Positions 34,087 through 43,196 of a stretch of 64,000 bases of DNA are shown here, piece after piece (position 1 is the first letter of the stretch; every line of letters begins with the position of its first letter). The DNA comes from Ruegeria sp. TM1040. Lineage in GTDB: Bacteria; Pseudomonadota; Alphaproteobacteria; Rhodobacterales; Rhodobacteraceae. The stretch covers positions 2,627,501 through 2,691,500 of the forward strand of contig NC_008044.1 of assembly GCF_000014065.1 (NCBI RefSeq), given 5' to 3'. The translations under genes were made by a program, and so were the position numbers. The notes below the pieces were generated by a model that was given only the letters and a program-made list of their open reading frames with translations, was not told the origin of the DNA and did no database searches.

Positions 34087-34863
34087 TTATTCCGGTAGCA
34101 ACGCATCTGGCGTCTGCCAGGCCAAATGCTGCCCGCCATCGACGCAAATGAGCTGTCCGGTAATGGCCGGCGCGCCGACCAGATAGCGCAGCGCCGAGGT
34201 GATGTCCTGCTCTCCCGCGCCGCGCTGCAGCGGGGTGGCGCGACGTTGCGCAGCAAAGTCGGCAACACTCTGGCGCGGCCCCTGAAGCGTCGGTCCCGGT
34301 CCAATTGCATTCACCCTGATCCGTGGCGCCAAGGCCTGCGCTGCCGTCTGCGTCAGGGTCCAAAGCGCGGATTTCGCCAGTGTGTAGCTCAGGAAGTCCG
34401 GGGTGAGCTTGTTGACCCGCTGGTCAACCATGTTGATCGCCACAGCCGCAGCGCGGGGCTCGCCGGCCTCATCCGAGAGATCCGGCAGAGACTGCGCGGC
34501 CAACGCCTGAAGCAACAGCACAGGCGCTCGCAAATTGCTCTGCATATGACGATCCCAACTGTCGCGGGTCACGGAGGCGAGATCATCAGGTTCAAAAATT
34601 GACGCGTTGTTGATGAGACAGGTGATGTCCCCACCGAGCGCTTCAGCTGCCTGCGGGAGCAACGCCTCGGTTTCTGTATCTCGCAACAGGTCCGCTCGCA
34701 ACGCGACGGCCCGCTGGCCTCGTGCCTCGATTTGCGCCACGACATCGTTGGCGTCTTGCTCCGATGAGGCATAGTGGACGGCAACGTCATAGCCGTCCTC
34801 TGCAAGCGCCAAGGCCATTGCCCGCCCCAAACGCTTACCCGCTCCGGTTACCAATGCCCGCAT
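34087..34863 (-). CDS. SDR oxidoreductase of the pteridine reductase (PTR1/FolM-like) type
   Basis: The 258-residue protein is a short-chain dehydrogenase. Its N-terminal motif is TGAGKRLGRAMA, the TGxxxRxG form seen in pteridine reductases rather than TGxxxGxG. The active-site region reads NMVD...SYTLAK, with the aspartate of NMVD, Tyr and Lys in the same places as the catalytic Asp-Tyr-Lys set of PTR1. GGQHLAW and RVNAIGPGPTL complete the fold. NADPH-dependent reduction of biopterin or dihydrofolate is the inferred reaction. AAGGGATC precedes the ATG at 34863. It lies 36 bp after the antiporter gene on the same strand. Confidence 0.82.
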   Translation of the reverse strand: MRALVTGAGKRLGRAMALALAEDGYDVAVHYASSEQDANDVVAQIEARGQRAVALRADLLRDTETEALLPQAAEALGGDITCLINNASIFEPDDLASVTRDSWDRHMQSNLRAPVLLLQALAAQSLPDLSDEAGEPRAAAVAINMVDQRVNKLTPDFLSYTLAKSALWTLTQTAAQALAPRIRVNAIGPGPTLQGPRQSVADFAAQRRATPLQRGAGEQDITSALRYLVGAPAITGQLICVDGGQHLAWQTPDALLPE

Positions 34864-34899
34864 GTTTGATCCCTTTGTCTTTGTGGCTTTCACAAAGAC

Positions 34900-35844
34900 C
34901 TAGAGCAGAGACCATACATAGACCACATAAAGCCCCGTCAATATGATCCCCCAGATGCGCGTAATGTCCTGTCGGAAGAACACAAACGGGATGATCAGCA
35001 AGGACGACGCCAGCATCACCCAGAGATCAAAGCGCAGGAAGGCCGGGTCGACGGTGATCGGCCCCACAAAAGTGGTCAGACCGATGATTGCCAGAAGGTT
35101 GAACATGTTTGAGCCGATCACATTGCCCAAGGCAACGTCCGCCTGTCGGCGCAGGGCCGCAACCAGCGTTGTGGCCAGCTCAGGCAGCGAGGTGCCCAGC
35201 GCCACCAACGTCAGGCCGATCACGGTTTCAGAGAGCCCATACATGCGCGCGATGATGGTCGCGTTCTCGACCAAAAGCTCTGCACCAAGAGGCAAACCGA
35301 TCAAACCGAGCACCAGATATATGCCGATGCGCCAATACGGCATGTCCGGGTCGGCTTCGTCAATCTCTTCGAGTTCGTCGTCTTCCCCGGCAGCACGATG
35401 CGCCTGAGCCTCGCGAAAAGCCGTAAACAGTACGCCAAAGAGCGCCAGCAGAAGGACAACGCCCGAGACCCAAGTGAAGGTCCCAACAAAGGCCAGCGCG
35501 ATAAACAGCACCGAGGCCGCAATCATGAAGATGTAGTTCTTGCGCGTGTTGCACTCGCTTGTGTGCAGTGCACGCATCAAGGCGGGCAGCCCGAGCACCA
35601 AAAGTATGTTGGCCGTATTGGACCCCACCACGTTACCCAGTGCGATACCGTCGGCATTTTCATGCACCGCCTGGATCGCGATCAGCAGCTCTGGCGCAGA
35701 GGTGCCAAATGCCACGATGGTCAGGCTGACGATCAACGCAGGAATACCAACCCGCAGACTGAGGTTCACCGCGCCGCGCACCAGCGCATCACCTGCCAGC
35801 AACAGAATTACCAAGCCTAGGACAGAAAGCAGCCAGGGCATCAT
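34900..35844 (-). CDS. Calcium/sodium antiporter, CaCA family (YrbG-like)
   Basis: The 314-residue protein has about ten helices in two inverted repeats. Each alpha-repeat has its signature: VAFGTSAPELLIAI and GNVVGSNTANILLVLGL in the first half, VALGTSLPELATTLVAA and GNVIGSNMFNLLAIIGL in the second. The glutamates in GTSAPE and GTSLPE are the ion ligands. It probably expels calcium in exchange for sodium or protons. Its ATG at 35844 overlaps the stop of the upstream zinc-ribbon microprotein as ATGA, with GAGGAGG inside that gene. Confidence 0.93.
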   Translation of the reverse strand: MMPWLLSVLGLVILLLAGDALVRGAVNLSLRVGIPALIVSLTIVAFGTSAPELLIAIQAVHENADGIALGNVVGSNTANILLVLGLPALMRALHTSECNTRKNYIFMIAASVLFIALAFVGTFTWVSGVVLLLALFGVLFTAFREAQAHRAAGEDDELEEIDEADPDMPYWRIGIYLVLGLIGLPLGAELLVENATIIARMYGLSETVIGLTLVALGTSLPELATTLVAALRRQADVALGNVIGSNMFNLLAIIGLTTFVGPITVDPAFLRFDLWVMLASSLLIIPFVFFRQDITRIWGIILTGLYVVYVWSLL

Positions 35845-36014
35845 GGTTTTGGACCTCCTCGTCCACAGTCACAGGCGCCCCTGCCGATTTTGAAACGTCC
35901 ACAGGACGGGCAGCGAGCCGAATTGAGTTTCTTTTGTCCCGGAAAACGCAAACGCCCGAACATGGCGAGGACAGCCATGACAACCAGAAACAGAGAGACG
36001 ATCTTGAGGATCAC
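35841..36014 (-). CDS. 57-residue membrane-anchored zinc-ribbon microprotein
   Basis: A GTG at 36014 follows the peptidase stop codon by one base (TGACGTG), so it depends on coupling. The product has one N-terminal membrane helix (ILKIVSLFLVVMAVLAMFG) and a tail ARCPSCGRFKIGRGACDCGRG with a C-x2-C and a C-x-C pair that could bind zinc. Its TGA overlaps the antiporter ATG as ATGA. The arrangement peptidase-microprotein-antiporter is contiguous and strongly suggests a real gene. I do not know its function; it could be an adaptor for the S49 peptidase. Confidence 0.7.
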   Translation of the reverse strand: MILKIVSLFLVVMAVLAMFGRLRFPGQKKLNSARCPSCGRFKIGRGACDCGRGGPKP

Positions 36015-36015
36015 G

Positions 36016-36813
36016 TCAAAGGCCAAAACGCGCAAACTGGGCGCGCTCCTCAACCGCTGCCAACGCATCTTCGGCCATGGACAGGCCAAACCGGCTCAGG
36101 AAGGGCTTTTTGATACCGTGGCGGCGCAGGCGCACCTTGTCCCCAAACCGCTCTTGCAGAACTGGCCTCAGATGGCCGATGCCGTCGATCAAACCGAGCT
36201 CCTTGGCGCGCCGCGCCAGCCAGATCTCTCCGGTAAAGAGCTTTTCCTCGGTGGAGAGCTTCTCTCCCCGACGGTCGGTCACATGATCGATGAAATTAGC
36301 GTGGATATCGTTCAACAGCCCCTTCAGGCGCGCCACATCCTCTTCGTTTTCCGGGCGGAAAGGATCGAGCATGCTTTTGCTCTCGCCAGCAGTGTGCACG
36401 CGGCGCTCCAGCCCCTGTCGCGCCAAGAACACATGCGCGCCAAAGCCCGCGGAAATCACGCCGATCGACCCAACAACCGAGCTCGCATCCGCATAGATCT
36501 CGTCCGCAGCCGCAGCGAGCCAATAGCCGCCCGAGGCCGCCACGTCCTCGACGAAAGCGATCACAGGAACGTCGCGTTCCTCAGCCAAGCGGCGAATACG
36601 CGCCCCGATCAGCGCGCTCTGCACCGGGCTGCCGCCGGGGGAATTGATCTCAAGGGCGACGGCCTTCGGCTTGCCCTTCGTAAAAGCGCGTTCCAAGACC
36701 GGAGCGAGCGTGGAGTCGTTCAGGCTTCCGCGCCCAGCCATGCCAATGGCTCCGGACAGGCGCACCACCGCCACTTGGGGCGGGCGTTTTGTGAAGGGCA
36801 ATCGAAAACTCAT
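36016..36813 (-). CDS. S49 family signal-peptide peptidase-like protease (SppA/SohB)
   Basis: The 265-residue protein has the ClpP-like S49 fold with ALEINSPGGSPVQSALIGARIRRL near residue 50 (in parts), FVEDVAASGGYWLAAAADEIYAD near residue 88 with the catalytic serine in ASGGY, and SSVVGSIGVI after it. The catalytic lysine is probably in a downstream helix around residues 140-150. There is no clear N-terminal membrane helix, so anchoring may need a partner. Homology begins at ATG 36813; a longer reading to 37092 adds GC-rich non-family sequence. The gene is followed by the coupled zinc-ribbon microprotein. Confidence 0.87.
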   Translation of the reverse strand: MSFRLPFTKRPPQVAVVRLSGAIGMAGRGSLNDSTLAPVLERAFTKGKPKAVALEINSPGGSPVQSALIGARIRRLAEERDVPVIAFVEDVAASGGYWLAAAADEIYADASSVVGSIGVISAGFGAHVFLARQGLERRVHTAGESKSMLDPFRPENEEDVARLKGLLNDIHANFIDHVTDRRGEKLSTEEKLFTGEIWLARRAKELGLIDGIGHLRPVLQERFGDKVRLRRHGIKKPFLSRFGLSMAEDALAAVEERAQFARFGL

Positions 36814-36962
36814 GGCGCCGATGTAGAATGCCCACCCCTTGGAAACAAGGTATCGGGAGGGAGGAATTATTTCGTTGTTACGTTTGCGGCCCTGCAACGG
36901 GTAAAAATGCAACGTATTCAAACCGGCGCTGTGTCGCGCCTCCGGGGCAACCTGACGCAGCC

Positions 36963-36990
36963 GCGCCGCCCTCCTCAGGGGGGGCGGCGC
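36963..36990. other. GC-rich hairpin in the permease-peptidase gap
   Basis: Perfect 9-bp arms GCGCCGCCC and GGGCGGCGC with a 10-nt loop lie in the 238-bp gap downstream of the ABC-2 permease. No T-run follows on the minus strand. It may stabilise the permease mRNA end. Confidence 0.45.
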
Positions 36991-37051
36991 TCGGCCCAAC
37001 GGGCGGGACTGCATTCCAATGCAGGCGTGACTGGCGGGAGAGCCCCGGAAG

Positions 37052-37813
37052 TCAGGAGCGCAAGCGCCAGCCCGAGCGGAAAATCCAGCCAATCACCAGC
37101 AAGCACAAGCCGGTGAACAGCGCGATGGCCAGAAGGCTCAATCCAATCGGAACATCCGCCACCCCAAAGAAAGACCAGCGAAAGCCCGAGATCAGATAGA
37201 CAACCGGGTTGAACAGGGTGATTGTCTGCCAAACCGGCGGCAGCATCGAAATCGAGTAGAACGAGCCCCCGAGAAAGATCAGCGGTGTGATGATCAGCAG
37301 CGGCACCAGCTGGAGTTGCTCAAAATTCTTGGCCCAAATCCCGATGATGAACCCCAAGAGCGCAAAACTGATGCACGTCAGAACCAGGAACAGGATCATC
37401 GCAAATGGATGCGCGATGGTAATATCCACAAAGAGATAGGCCGTGCCGAGGATCACAACCCCAATAAACAGCGCCTTGGTCGCGGCGGCACCGACGTAGC
37501 CCAGAACAATTTCGAGGAAATTGACCGGTGCCGACAAGAGCTCATAGATCGTCCCAATGAACTTGGGGAAATAGATCCCGAAGGATGCGTTTGAGATCCC
37601 TTGTGTAATGACGCTGAGCATGATGAGCCCCGGCACAATAAACGCCCCGTAAGAGACGCCTTCGACCTCATCAATGCGACTGCCGATGGCCGCGCCAAAC
37701 ACCACGAAGTAAAGAGAAGTCGACAGAACCGGAGAGATGAAACTCTGCGCAAGCGTGCGAAAAAATCTCGCCATTTCAAAACGGTAAATGGCGGCAATAG
37801 CAGTCCAGTTCAT
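37052..37813 (-). CDS. ABC-2 type transporter permease
   Basis: The 253-residue protein has six hydrophobic helices and the ABC-2 permease layout ([22 protein letters not shown] near residue 20, [29 protein letters not shown] near residue 165, in parts). It is the membrane half of an exporter with the ATPase encoded immediately upstream; the two genes overlap by 4 bp (ATGA). Substrates of this family include drugs, lipids and polysaccharides, and the sequence does not decide among them. Confidence 0.92.
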   Translation of the reverse strand: MNWTAIAAIYRFEMARFFRTLAQSFISPVLSTSLYFVVFGAAIGSRIDEVEGVSYGAFIVPGLIMLSVITQGISNASFGIYFPKFIGTIYELLSAPVNFLEIVLGYVGAAATKALFIGVVILGTAYLFVDITIAHPFAMILFLVLTCISFALLGFIIGIWAKNFEQLQLVPLLIITPLIFLGGSFYSISMLPPVWQTITLFNPVVYLISGFRWSFFGVADVPIGLSLLAIALFTGLCLLVIGWIFRSGWRLRS

Positions 37814-38739
37814 GCGTCTTCTCCAGATACAAGCCCGACAAAGATGTCTTCGAGGCTGGATTGGCGTGTCGATACATCCGCCAGCACCAGCCCAGCGGCG
37901 GCCACATCATTCAACAGCGATGTGATGCCGGTGCGTTCGGCTTTGACATCATAGGTGTAGATCAAGGACCGCCCATCCTCGCCCAGCCGCAATTCATGCT
38001 GCGCAAGCGCCTGCGGCACCGTTGAAAGAGGCTCGGTCAGGATAACCTGCAGTTCCTTTTTGCCCATCCGGGCCATCAGATCGGATTTTTCCTCGACCAA
38101 GAGAATTTCACCTGCGGCAATCACTGCCACACGGTCGGCCATGGCCTCTGCTTCTTCGATGTAATGCGTGGTGAGAATGATGGTGACACCGCTTTCGCGC
38201 AGCTCTCGCACCACGTCCCACATGTCCTTGCGCAACTCGACATCCACGCCGGCGGTGGGCTCATCCAGGAACAGCACCCGCGGTTCGTGGCTGAGCGCCT
38301 TGGCGATCAGAACCCGGCGCTTCATCCCGCCTGAAAGTTCCTTGATCTGACTCTTCCGCTTGTCCCACAACGACAGCTTCTTCAGGATCTCTTCGATCAG
38401 GGCATCATTTTTGGGTTTGCCAAAAAGCCCCCGTGAGAACCGCACGGAGTTCATGACGGTCTCAAAGGGCTCCAGGTTGATCTCCTGCGGAACCAGACCG
38501 ATCATCTCCCGCGCCGCACGATAGGCACGCTCAATGCAGTGCCCGCCAACCGTCACGGATCCCGAGCTCGCGGTCGAGATACCGCAGATCGTTGAAATCA
38601 GGGTTGTTTTCCCAGCACCATTGGGGCCGAGCAAGGCAAGGATTTCGCCTTCTTCGATGTCAAGGTTCACCCCCTTCAGCGCCTCGAACCCTCCCGCATA
38701 GGATTTTCGCAGGTCAGTAATGGACAAGATGGTGCTCAT
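37810..38739 (-). CDS. ABC transporter ATP-binding protein (ABC-2 exporter)
   Basis: The 309-residue ATPase has Walker [13 protein letters not shown] near residue 38, the signature [12 protein letters not shown] near residue 140, Walker [13 protein letters not shown] near residue 160 and the H-loop TTHYIEEAE. An additional C-terminal domain of about 90 residues is common in DrrA/NodI-like ATPases. GGAGG lies 4 nt before the ATG at 38739. It powers the permease gene that overlaps its end. Confidence 0.94.
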   Translation of the reverse strand: MSTILSITDLRKSYAGGFEALKGVNLDIEEGEILALLGPNGAGKTTLISTICGISTASSGSVTVGGHCIERAYRAAREMIGLVPQEINLEPFETVMNSVRFSRGLFGKPKNDALIEEILKKLSLWDKRKSQIKELSGGMKRRVLIAKALSHEPRVLFLDEPTAGVDVELRKDMWDVVRELRESGVTIILTTHYIEEAEAMADRVAVIAAGEILLVEEKSDLMARMGKKELQVILTEPLSTVPQALAQHELRLGEDGRSLIYTYDVKAERTGITSLLNDVAAAGLVLADVSTRQSSLEDIFVGLVSGEDA

Positions 38740-38936
38740 GCGGCCTCCAGTTCGGATCATGCTCGGACAACAGCAATCAGAGGGTAAACCGCTCTGTTCA
38801 CCTTTTGTGTTAGGGGTAACGCCTGAGCCCTGTTACCGCCACCCCCAATCACCGCGCATCTGCATGTGCATGGATGCAGTCTCGTCCTGACCGATACGGC
38901 TCCCGCATCGACCAGCACCAAAAGGCTAATCTACCT

Positions 38937-39482
38937 TTACGTATTCTCCTCCGACGCGCCCCCCAAGAGTTTGCGGAACCACCCTTTTGGCTTTGCACCA
39001 CCCGCTTCCGCATCCTCCTCTGCATCTGCTGCATCAAGAGGGGCCGGAGCCAGCGCATCCTGCAGGTTGGTAAAGAACTGATCCGCCATCTTCTTGGCGA
39101 AACCGTCGATGATGCGACTGCCCAGTTGTGCGAGCTTGCCCCCCACCTTCGCCTCAACCTCGTATGACAGCAAGGTCCCGGTTTCACTCGGCGTCAAGGT
39201 GACAACCGCGCCACCTTTGGCAAAACCTGCGGCACCACCCTTCCCCTCGCCAGAGATCGTCAGTTTTTCGCCCGGGACCATATCGGACAGCGTTACATGC
39301 CCTGTAAACGTCGCTTTGACTGGCCCCACCTTCTGCGTCACCTTGGCTTCAAACCCCTCCTCGGGGGATCCGCTGACATCTTGCGCGCCCGGTACACAGG
39401 CCTTCAGCACCTCCGGGCTTAGCAAAGCCGCGTAAACGCTCGCTGGATCGGCGGCAATTTCCTTCTGATCACTCATTTGCAT
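38937..39482 (-). CDS. CoxG family SRPBCC protein
   Basis: The 181-residue protein is an SRPBCC-fold protein of the carbon monoxide dehydrogenase subunit G family: VYAALLSPEVLKACVPGAQDV near residue 17, VGPVKATFTGHV near residue 51, and LGSRIIDGFAKKMADQFF near residue 120. CoxG helps place CO dehydrogenase at the membrane in some bacteria, but many members stand apart from cox genes, as here. An acidic linker and a basic WFRKLL tail could give membrane contact. ATG 39482 or 39476 may be the start. Confidence 0.88.
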   Translation of the reverse strand: MQMSDQKEIAADPASVYAALLSPEVLKACVPGAQDVSGSPEEGFEAKVTQKVGPVKATFTGHVTLSDMVPGEKLTISGEGKGGAAGFAKGGAVVTLTPSETGTLLSYEVEAKVGGKLAQLGSRIIDGFAKKMADQFFTNLQDALAPAPLDAADAEEDAEAGGAKPKGWFRKLLGGASEENT

Positions 39483-39683
39483 GGCGCATCTCCCCTCGTT
39501 TTCGGTCCGTTTTGGCCCCGCCCCTCACCTAGACGTAATTTCGCCTCTCTGCCAAGAACCATCCTCGGGCCAGTATCGACGCCAAGGCTACGTTGCGTCG
39601 CCTCAAAGCCAATAGGTTGACAGCAAAGCCCACCGCCTGCGCAAGCTGAGCCACCTTATCGGCCAGTTGCAGGAGGACAGAAA

Positions 39684-40805
39684 TTGCTCGAAGGCATACG
39701 CATCATTGAAATCGAAGCGCTCGGTCCCGCCCCATTTGCGGCCATGATGCTTTCGGATCTCGGCGCCGAGGTCATCTGCATTCACCGCAAAGGCGCTGCG
39801 GCCACATCCATCATGCCAGAGCGCTCTATCCTGGATCGGGGCAAGAAATCCATTGCTCTGGACCTCAAGGACCCGAGCGATCTGAAGATCGCACAGGATC
39901 TCATTGCAACCGCGGACGGCTTAATTGAGGGGTTCAGACCGGGCGTGATGGAACGTCTCGGGCTCGGCCCCCAAGCCATGCAGAGTAATAATCCACGCCT
40001 TGTTTACGGCCGGCTAACGGGGTGGGGGCAAGACAGCCCCAGAGCCAACGAGGCTGGACACGACCTGAATTACATCGCGCTCTCCGGCGCGCTTTGGCCC
40101 GCGTCGAATGCCGGTAACGCCCCTATGCCGCCGGCCACCCTTGTGGGTGATATCGGGGGCGGCGCGCTCTACCTCGTCGCAGGGCTTCTGGCCGGCCTCT
40201 TGCGCGCCGCACAAACCGGCATGGGCACCGTTGTCGACGCGGCGATCTACGATGGCTCCGCACATATGATGACTCTTTTGATGGCCCTGCGCCAAGCTGG
40301 CAGCTTTGGCGAAACACGCGGCGAGAACCTGCTCGACGGTCCCCATTGGAGCAGAACCTATCGTTGCAGATGCGGAGGCTATATCGCGGTCCAATGTCTT
40401 GAGCCGAAATTCTACGAAATTTTTCTGGAGAGACTAAACCTCGCGCAGGATACCGATTTTCAGCAGCAGTTCGACAAGGCTTCGTGGCCAGCTCTTACCT
40501 CGCGGCTCGCTCGCCTTTTTGCCACGCAAGACCGCGAGCACTGGTCAGCCCTGTTTGCCACCAGTGATGCCTGCGTCACCAAGGTTCTGTCCCCGTCCGA
40601 GGCTGCCAAGGACCCGATGAACGACAGACAGACCTGGCACACCACAGGGGGCATACTGCAAGCGGCCCCCGCACCTCGCTTTGACGGGCAGACACGAGCG
40701 CCCAAAAAGCCGCCAAATCGTGACGAGCACCGAGCGGAGATACTTGCGATGCTGCGCGCGGACGTCTCCCCCTCTTCCAACGAGAAATACCCCGGGGGTG
40801 TTTGA
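39684..40805 (+). CDS. Alpha-methylacyl-CoA racemase-like family III CoA transferase-fold enzyme
   Basis: The 373-residue protein has the CaiB/BaiF fold and the catalytic residues of alpha-methylacyl-CoA racemase at nearly identical numbering: His126 in GHDLNYIALSG, Asp156 in LVGDIGGG and Glu240 in CLEPKFYE. It probably epimerises 2-methylacyl-CoA esters in branched-chain or sterol side-chain degradation. A TTG start at 39684 is supported by GGAGG 6 nt upstream and by family homology beginning at LEGIRIIEIE. The last 11 codons (PSSNEKYPGGV) and the stop lie inside a dispersed repeat, so the C-terminus looks acquired. Confidence 0.88.
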   Translation: MLEGIRIIEIEALGPAPFAAMMLSDLGAEVICIHRKGAAATSIMPERSILDRGKKSIALDLKDPSDLKIAQDLIATADGLIEGFRPGVMERLGLGPQAMQSNNPRLVYGRLTGWGQDSPRANEAGHDLNYIALSGALWPASNAGNAPMPPATLVGDIGGGALYLVAGLLAGLLRAAQTGMGTVVDAAIYDGSAHMMTLLMALRQAGSFGETRGENLLDGPHWSRTYRCRCGGYIAVQCLEPKFYEIFLERLNLAQDTDFQQQFDKASWPALTSRLARLFATQDREHWSALFATSDACVTKVLSPSEAAKDPMNDRQTWHTTGGILQAAPAPRFDGQTRAPKKPPNRDEHRAEILAMLRADVSPSSNEKYPGGV

Positions 40806-40822
40806 GGGGGCAGCGCCCCCTC
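40772..40822 (+). repeat. Dispersed intergenic repeat, copy B
   Basis: CTTCCAACGAGAAATACCCCGGGGG is followed by the hairpin GAGGGGGCAGCGCCCCCTC (given in parts). It shares the order and spacing of copies at 50345 and 63418. It overlaps the end of the racemase-like gene and may serve as a transcript-end hairpin. Confidence 0.7.
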
Positions 40823-40863
40823 ATCGGAATGACCAGATCTTTGTAGCGTGCAATCCTGCGCGC

Positions 40864-41901
40864 CTAAGCGCCTTCGCGTACGGTATCGATCATTCGTTGC
40901 ACGTTGTCGGGATCCGCATCCGGCGTGATACCATGTCCGAGGTTGAAAATATGCGGCCCCTTCGAGAACGCCTTGACGATCCGGCGGGTGTCCTGAACGA
41001 GCGCCTCTCCACCGCTGACCATGTGCCGCGATGCAAGGTTGCCTTGCACGCAGCCTGCGACCTGCACATGCTCCGCCGCCCATTCCGGGTCGACGGAGTT
41101 GTCGAGCGCAACACAATCCACACCTGTCGCTGCGTGAAAACCGATGTACTTCTCGCCGGCCTCGCGCGGAAAGCCGATTACGGGGACATGCGGGTGGCGC
41201 GCCTTCAGGGCCGCGGTGATCTGACGTGCCGGCTCGAGCGCGTATTTGTCAAATGCCTCTCCCTTGAGCGATCCCGCCCAGCTGTCAAAGATCTTCACAA
41301 CCTCTGCGCCAGCTTCGATCTGGGCTGAGAGATAGCTGATGGTCGCCTCGGTAATCCGTGCCAAAAGCGCCTCGAACAGGGGGGTGTTTTCCTGCATCAA
41401 GGCATGCGCCGGTCCCTGATCCGGCGTTCCACGTCCTGCGATCATATAGGTCGCAACCGTCCATGGCGCGCCCGCAAACCCGATCAAGGTGGTCTCCGAC
41501 GGCAGCTCTTTCGACAGAATTCGCACCGTCTCGTAAATCGGGCTCAGGGTTTCGTGCACATCACTGGCTGGCCCCAGCTTGGCAAAATCCGCATCTGTCG
41601 TGATCGTGGAGAGGCGCGGCCCCTCGCCGGTGACAAACCAAAGGTCTGCCCCCAGCGCCTGTGGCACCAGAAGAATATCGGCAAACAGGATAGCCGCATC
41701 AAAGCCATAGCGACGAATGGGCTGCAGTGTCACCTCTGCCGCCAGTTCGGGATTGTAGCATAGACTCAGAAAATCCCCGGCCTGTGCCCGGGTCGCGCGG
41801 TATTCGGGCAGGTAACGCCCGGCCTGACGCATCATCCAAATCGGCGGCACGGCCTGCGTTTCGCCTGCCAATGCGCGTAGGATCGTCTTCTGTTGGCCCA
41901 T
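40864..41901 (-). CDS. hemE: Uroporphyrinogen decarboxylase HemE
   Basis: The 345-residue protein has the HemE signatures [17 protein letters not shown] near residue 19 and [19 protein letters not shown] near residue 70, plus [16 protein letters not shown] near residue 140 and the GFPREAG segment. It decarboxylates uroporphyrinogen III to coproporphyrinogen III in haem synthesis. GAGAGGGG precedes the ATG. It is divergent from hemC across 120 bp, so both may share a control region. Confidence 0.97.
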
Positions 41902-42021
41902 GCTCTGCCCCTCTCATTGCGGTCCCCCTGAGGTCTAGCCTCAGCGGCAAATTGTCAAGGCTTGCCAACCTGCGCATCCAAGCGCTTGCCACGGCATAAT
42001 GTCGCGACTAATCCTGTCGGC

Positions 42022-42978
42022 ATGACTTTGACCCTGCCCTCTCCCGCTTCGCCCCTCAAGATCGGCACCCGTGGCTCGCCGCTCGCGCTTGCACAGGCTT
42101 ATGAGACCCGCGACCGACTGGCGCGCGCCTTTGAGCTGGAGCCCACGGCCTTTGACATCGTGGTGATCAAGACCACGGGCGACAATCGCGCCATGATCGA
42201 CGCCGACCGGCCGCTCAAGGAGATCGGCAACAAGGGTCTCTTCACGAAGGAGATCGAGGAGGCCTTGCTCTCTGGCGGGATCGACATTGCGGTTCACTCC
42301 ATGAAGGATATGCCGACACTGCAGCCCGAGGGCTTGACGCTTGACTGCTATCTGCCTCGGGAAGATGTGCGCGATGCGTTTGTGTCACCCGGGATTCACA
42401 GCATTGCAGATTTGCCCGAAGGCGCAGTTGTGGGCACCTCATCGCTGCGCAGACGCGCGCAGCTGTTGCATCGCCGTCCCGACCTGCAAGTGGTAGAGTT
42501 CCGCGGCAACGTACAAACCCGGCTGCAGAAACTCGAAAACGGCGTCGCCAGCGCAACCTTTCTCGCCATGGCGGGACTGAGGCGCCTTGATATGGCAGAA
42601 GCCGTGCCTGCGACGCCCATTTCGGTCGACGACATGCTGCCCGCAGTGGCTCAGGGTGCAATCGGCATCGAGCGCCGCAGCAGCGATATCACCACTGCCG
42701 CGATGCTTGAGGCGATCCATCACGCCGAGACAAGTTTGCGCCTTGCCGCCGAACGCGCCTTCCTCGCCGCCTTGGATGGGTCCTGCGAAACACCGATTGC
42801 CGCACTTGCCGATCTCTCTGGCGGCACCATTCAGTTGCGCGGTCAGATCCTGCGCCCCGACGGTTCAGAGGCCCTCAGTGACGAACAGGACGGCGCAATC
42901 GAAGACGGCGCAGAACTCGGTCGCCAAATGGGTGAGACGCTCAGAGCCCGCGCAGGCGCAGGGTTCTTCGCGCACTAG
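42022..42978 (+). CDS. hemC: Hydroxymethylbilane synthase (porphobilinogen deaminase) HemC
   Basis: The 318-residue protein shows IGTRGSPLALAQAYE near residue 15, GNKGLFTKEIEEALLSGGIDIAVHSMKDMP near residue 68 (in parts), GTSSLRRRAQLLHRRPDL near residue 137 and the dipyrromethane-binding cysteine in ALDGSCETPIA near residue 255. It polymerises four porphobilinogen units to hydroxymethylbilane. The ATG at 42022 has no clear ribosome-binding site; CATAAT at 41995-42000 could be a -10 element that gives a very short leader. It is divergent from hemE. Confidence 0.97.
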   Translation: MTLTLPSPASPLKIGTRGSPLALAQAYETRDRLARAFELEPTAFDIVVIKTTGDNRAMIDADRPLKEIGNKGLFTKEIEEALLSGGIDIAVHSMKDMPTLQPEGLTLDCYLPREDVRDAFVSPGIHSIADLPEGAVVGTSSLRRRAQLLHRRPDLQVVEFRGNVQTRLQKLENGVASATFLAMAGLRRLDMAEAVPATPISVDDMLPAVAQGAIGIERRSSDITTAAMLEAIHHAETSLRLAAERAFLAALDGSCETPIAALADLSGGTIQLRGQILRPDGSEALSDEQDGAIEDGAELGRQMGETLRARAGAGFFAH

Positions 42979-43196
42979 TGCCTATGGCGCCTGAACTCAG
43001 GGCGGCTGTCCTCAGAGCGGCTCTTACATACGGACCAACCCGCTGTCCTTCAAACGGCGGGCCTATACCTAGGCTGCAGTGGAAACGCTGTCTCTCTCAA
43101 AGGGCTTGAACCCAGCAGGCGCAGCGACATGGACGATGTGCTCGCCCTGGGCGATCCGCTCAAACGGAGCGCAGAGCCTCTCAGAGAGGGAATGGC

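Noticed and set aside
36814-37092. Longer N-terminal reading of the S49 peptidase
   Set aside because: The added 93 residues are GC-rich, arginine- and proline-heavy and overlap the end of the permease gene; family homology begins at 36813.
41995-42000. CATAAT as a firm -10 of hemC
   Set aside because: No matching -35 was found at the right distance, so it is mentioned only as a possibility in the hemC entry.
43040-43063. CCCGC/GCGGG hairpin after hemC as a terminator
   Set aside because: The stem is five base pairs with no T-run on either strand.
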